DNA from: Candidatus Aenigmatarchaeota archaeon
Lineage (GTDB): Archaea > Aenigmatarchaeota > Aenigmatarchaeia > QMZP01
Assembly: GCA_016198605.1 (NCBI GenBank)
Contig: JACQIG010000061.1
Span: forward strand, 1 to 5,409
Direction: 5' to 3'
Length of the DNA: 5,409 nucleotides
Below, one piece after another: positions 5,351 through 5,409 of the stretch. Every line of letters starts with the position of its first letter. Positions within the stretch are counted from its first letter, which is position 1. The notes below the pieces were generated by a model. The model was not told the origin of the DNA and did not search any database. It saw only the letters and a list, made by a program, of their open reading frames with translations. Both the position numbers and the translations under genes were made by a program.

Positions 5351-5409
5351 ATGAAAATCACCATTTGCGGCAGCGTAAGGTTCATAGAGGAGATGAAACG
5401 GGCCAAGGC
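5351..5409 (+). CDS. Start of a probable nucleoside 2-deoxyribosyltransferase-like protein (cut by the window edge)
   Basis: Only the first 19 codons are present: MKITICGSVRFIEEMKRAK. The short first strand followed by a CGS turn and a helix carrying EEMKRAK is the usual opening of small nucleoside 2-deoxyribosyltransferase-like (Rossmann-type) proteins, which begin MKITICGS and continue with a strand ending in a proline-rich motif. The remaining fold and the catalytic residues lie outside the window, so function is tentative. The start is well supported by the palindromic TATA element about 26 nt upstream and the absence of a Shine-Dalgarno site. Confidence 0.55.
   Translation, partial: MKITICGSVRFIEEMKRAK

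Noticed and set aside
1..5409. CRISPR arrays, tRNA or rRNA genes, insertion sequences, attachment sites
   Set aside because: No regularly spaced repeats, cloverleaf-like or rRNA-like sequence, transposase motif or flanking inverted repeats were seen on reading both strands. Nearly all the sequence is accounted for by protein genes.

Overview
This is an archaeal chromosomal window carrying seven genes or gene fragments at almost no spacing. The evidence for Archaea is a stand-alone Kae1 (KEOPS), a HerA-type ATPase, the small archaeal EF-Tu-domain-2-like protein, and TATA-type promoters about 26 nt upstream of start codons with no leader. Arginine AGG and isoleucine ATA codons are frequent. Together with the tight packing this would fit a DPANN lineage such as Micrarchaeota or a Thermoplasmata-like group, but the lineage call is only a guess.

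Layout: (1) 59-2095 (+), a HerA/DUF87-family P-loop ATPase with an unusual C-terminal part. It has a Shine-Dalgarno site and no visible promoter, so it is probably a downstream gene of an operon that begins outside the window. (2) 2092-2877 (-), a heme-oxygenase-like diiron-fold oxidoreductase (HDO/TENA-PqqC-CADD superfamily), convergent with gene 1 and sharing 4 bp with it across the two stop codons. (3) 2929-3195 (+), an 88-residue lone beta-barrel resembling domain 2 of translation elongation factors, divergent from gene 2. (4) 3202-4071 (-), a ten-helix EamA/DMT transporter, convergent with gene 3 and 6 bp away. (5) 4107-5078 (-), Kae1, the catalytic subunit of KEOPS, which makes the t6A modification of tRNA. 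(6) 5108-5290 (-), a 60-residue unrecognised helical protein just upstream of kae1. (7) 5351 to the right edge (+), the first 19 codons of a probable nucleoside 2-deoxyribosyltransferase-like protein.

Regulation: both divergent intergenic gaps (2878-2928 and 5291-5350) contain a single near-symmetric or symmetric TATA element. In the first gap it lies 26 nt from both start codons, so one box may serve two opposite leaderless transcripts. Kae1 has its own TATA-like element overlapping the end of the small gene upstream. No terminator hairpins or T-runs are visible at gene ends. There is no stretch over 300 bases without a gene.

The genes look like a mosaic of housekeeping functions (DNA processing, translation and tRNA modification, small-molecule transport) and not one pathway. 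I see no clear new multi-gene system. The points most worth a second look are the shared symmetric promoters, the His-to-Asn change at a predicted metal ligand of the HDO protein, and the duplicated YPxW module around a winged helix in the HerA-like ATPase.
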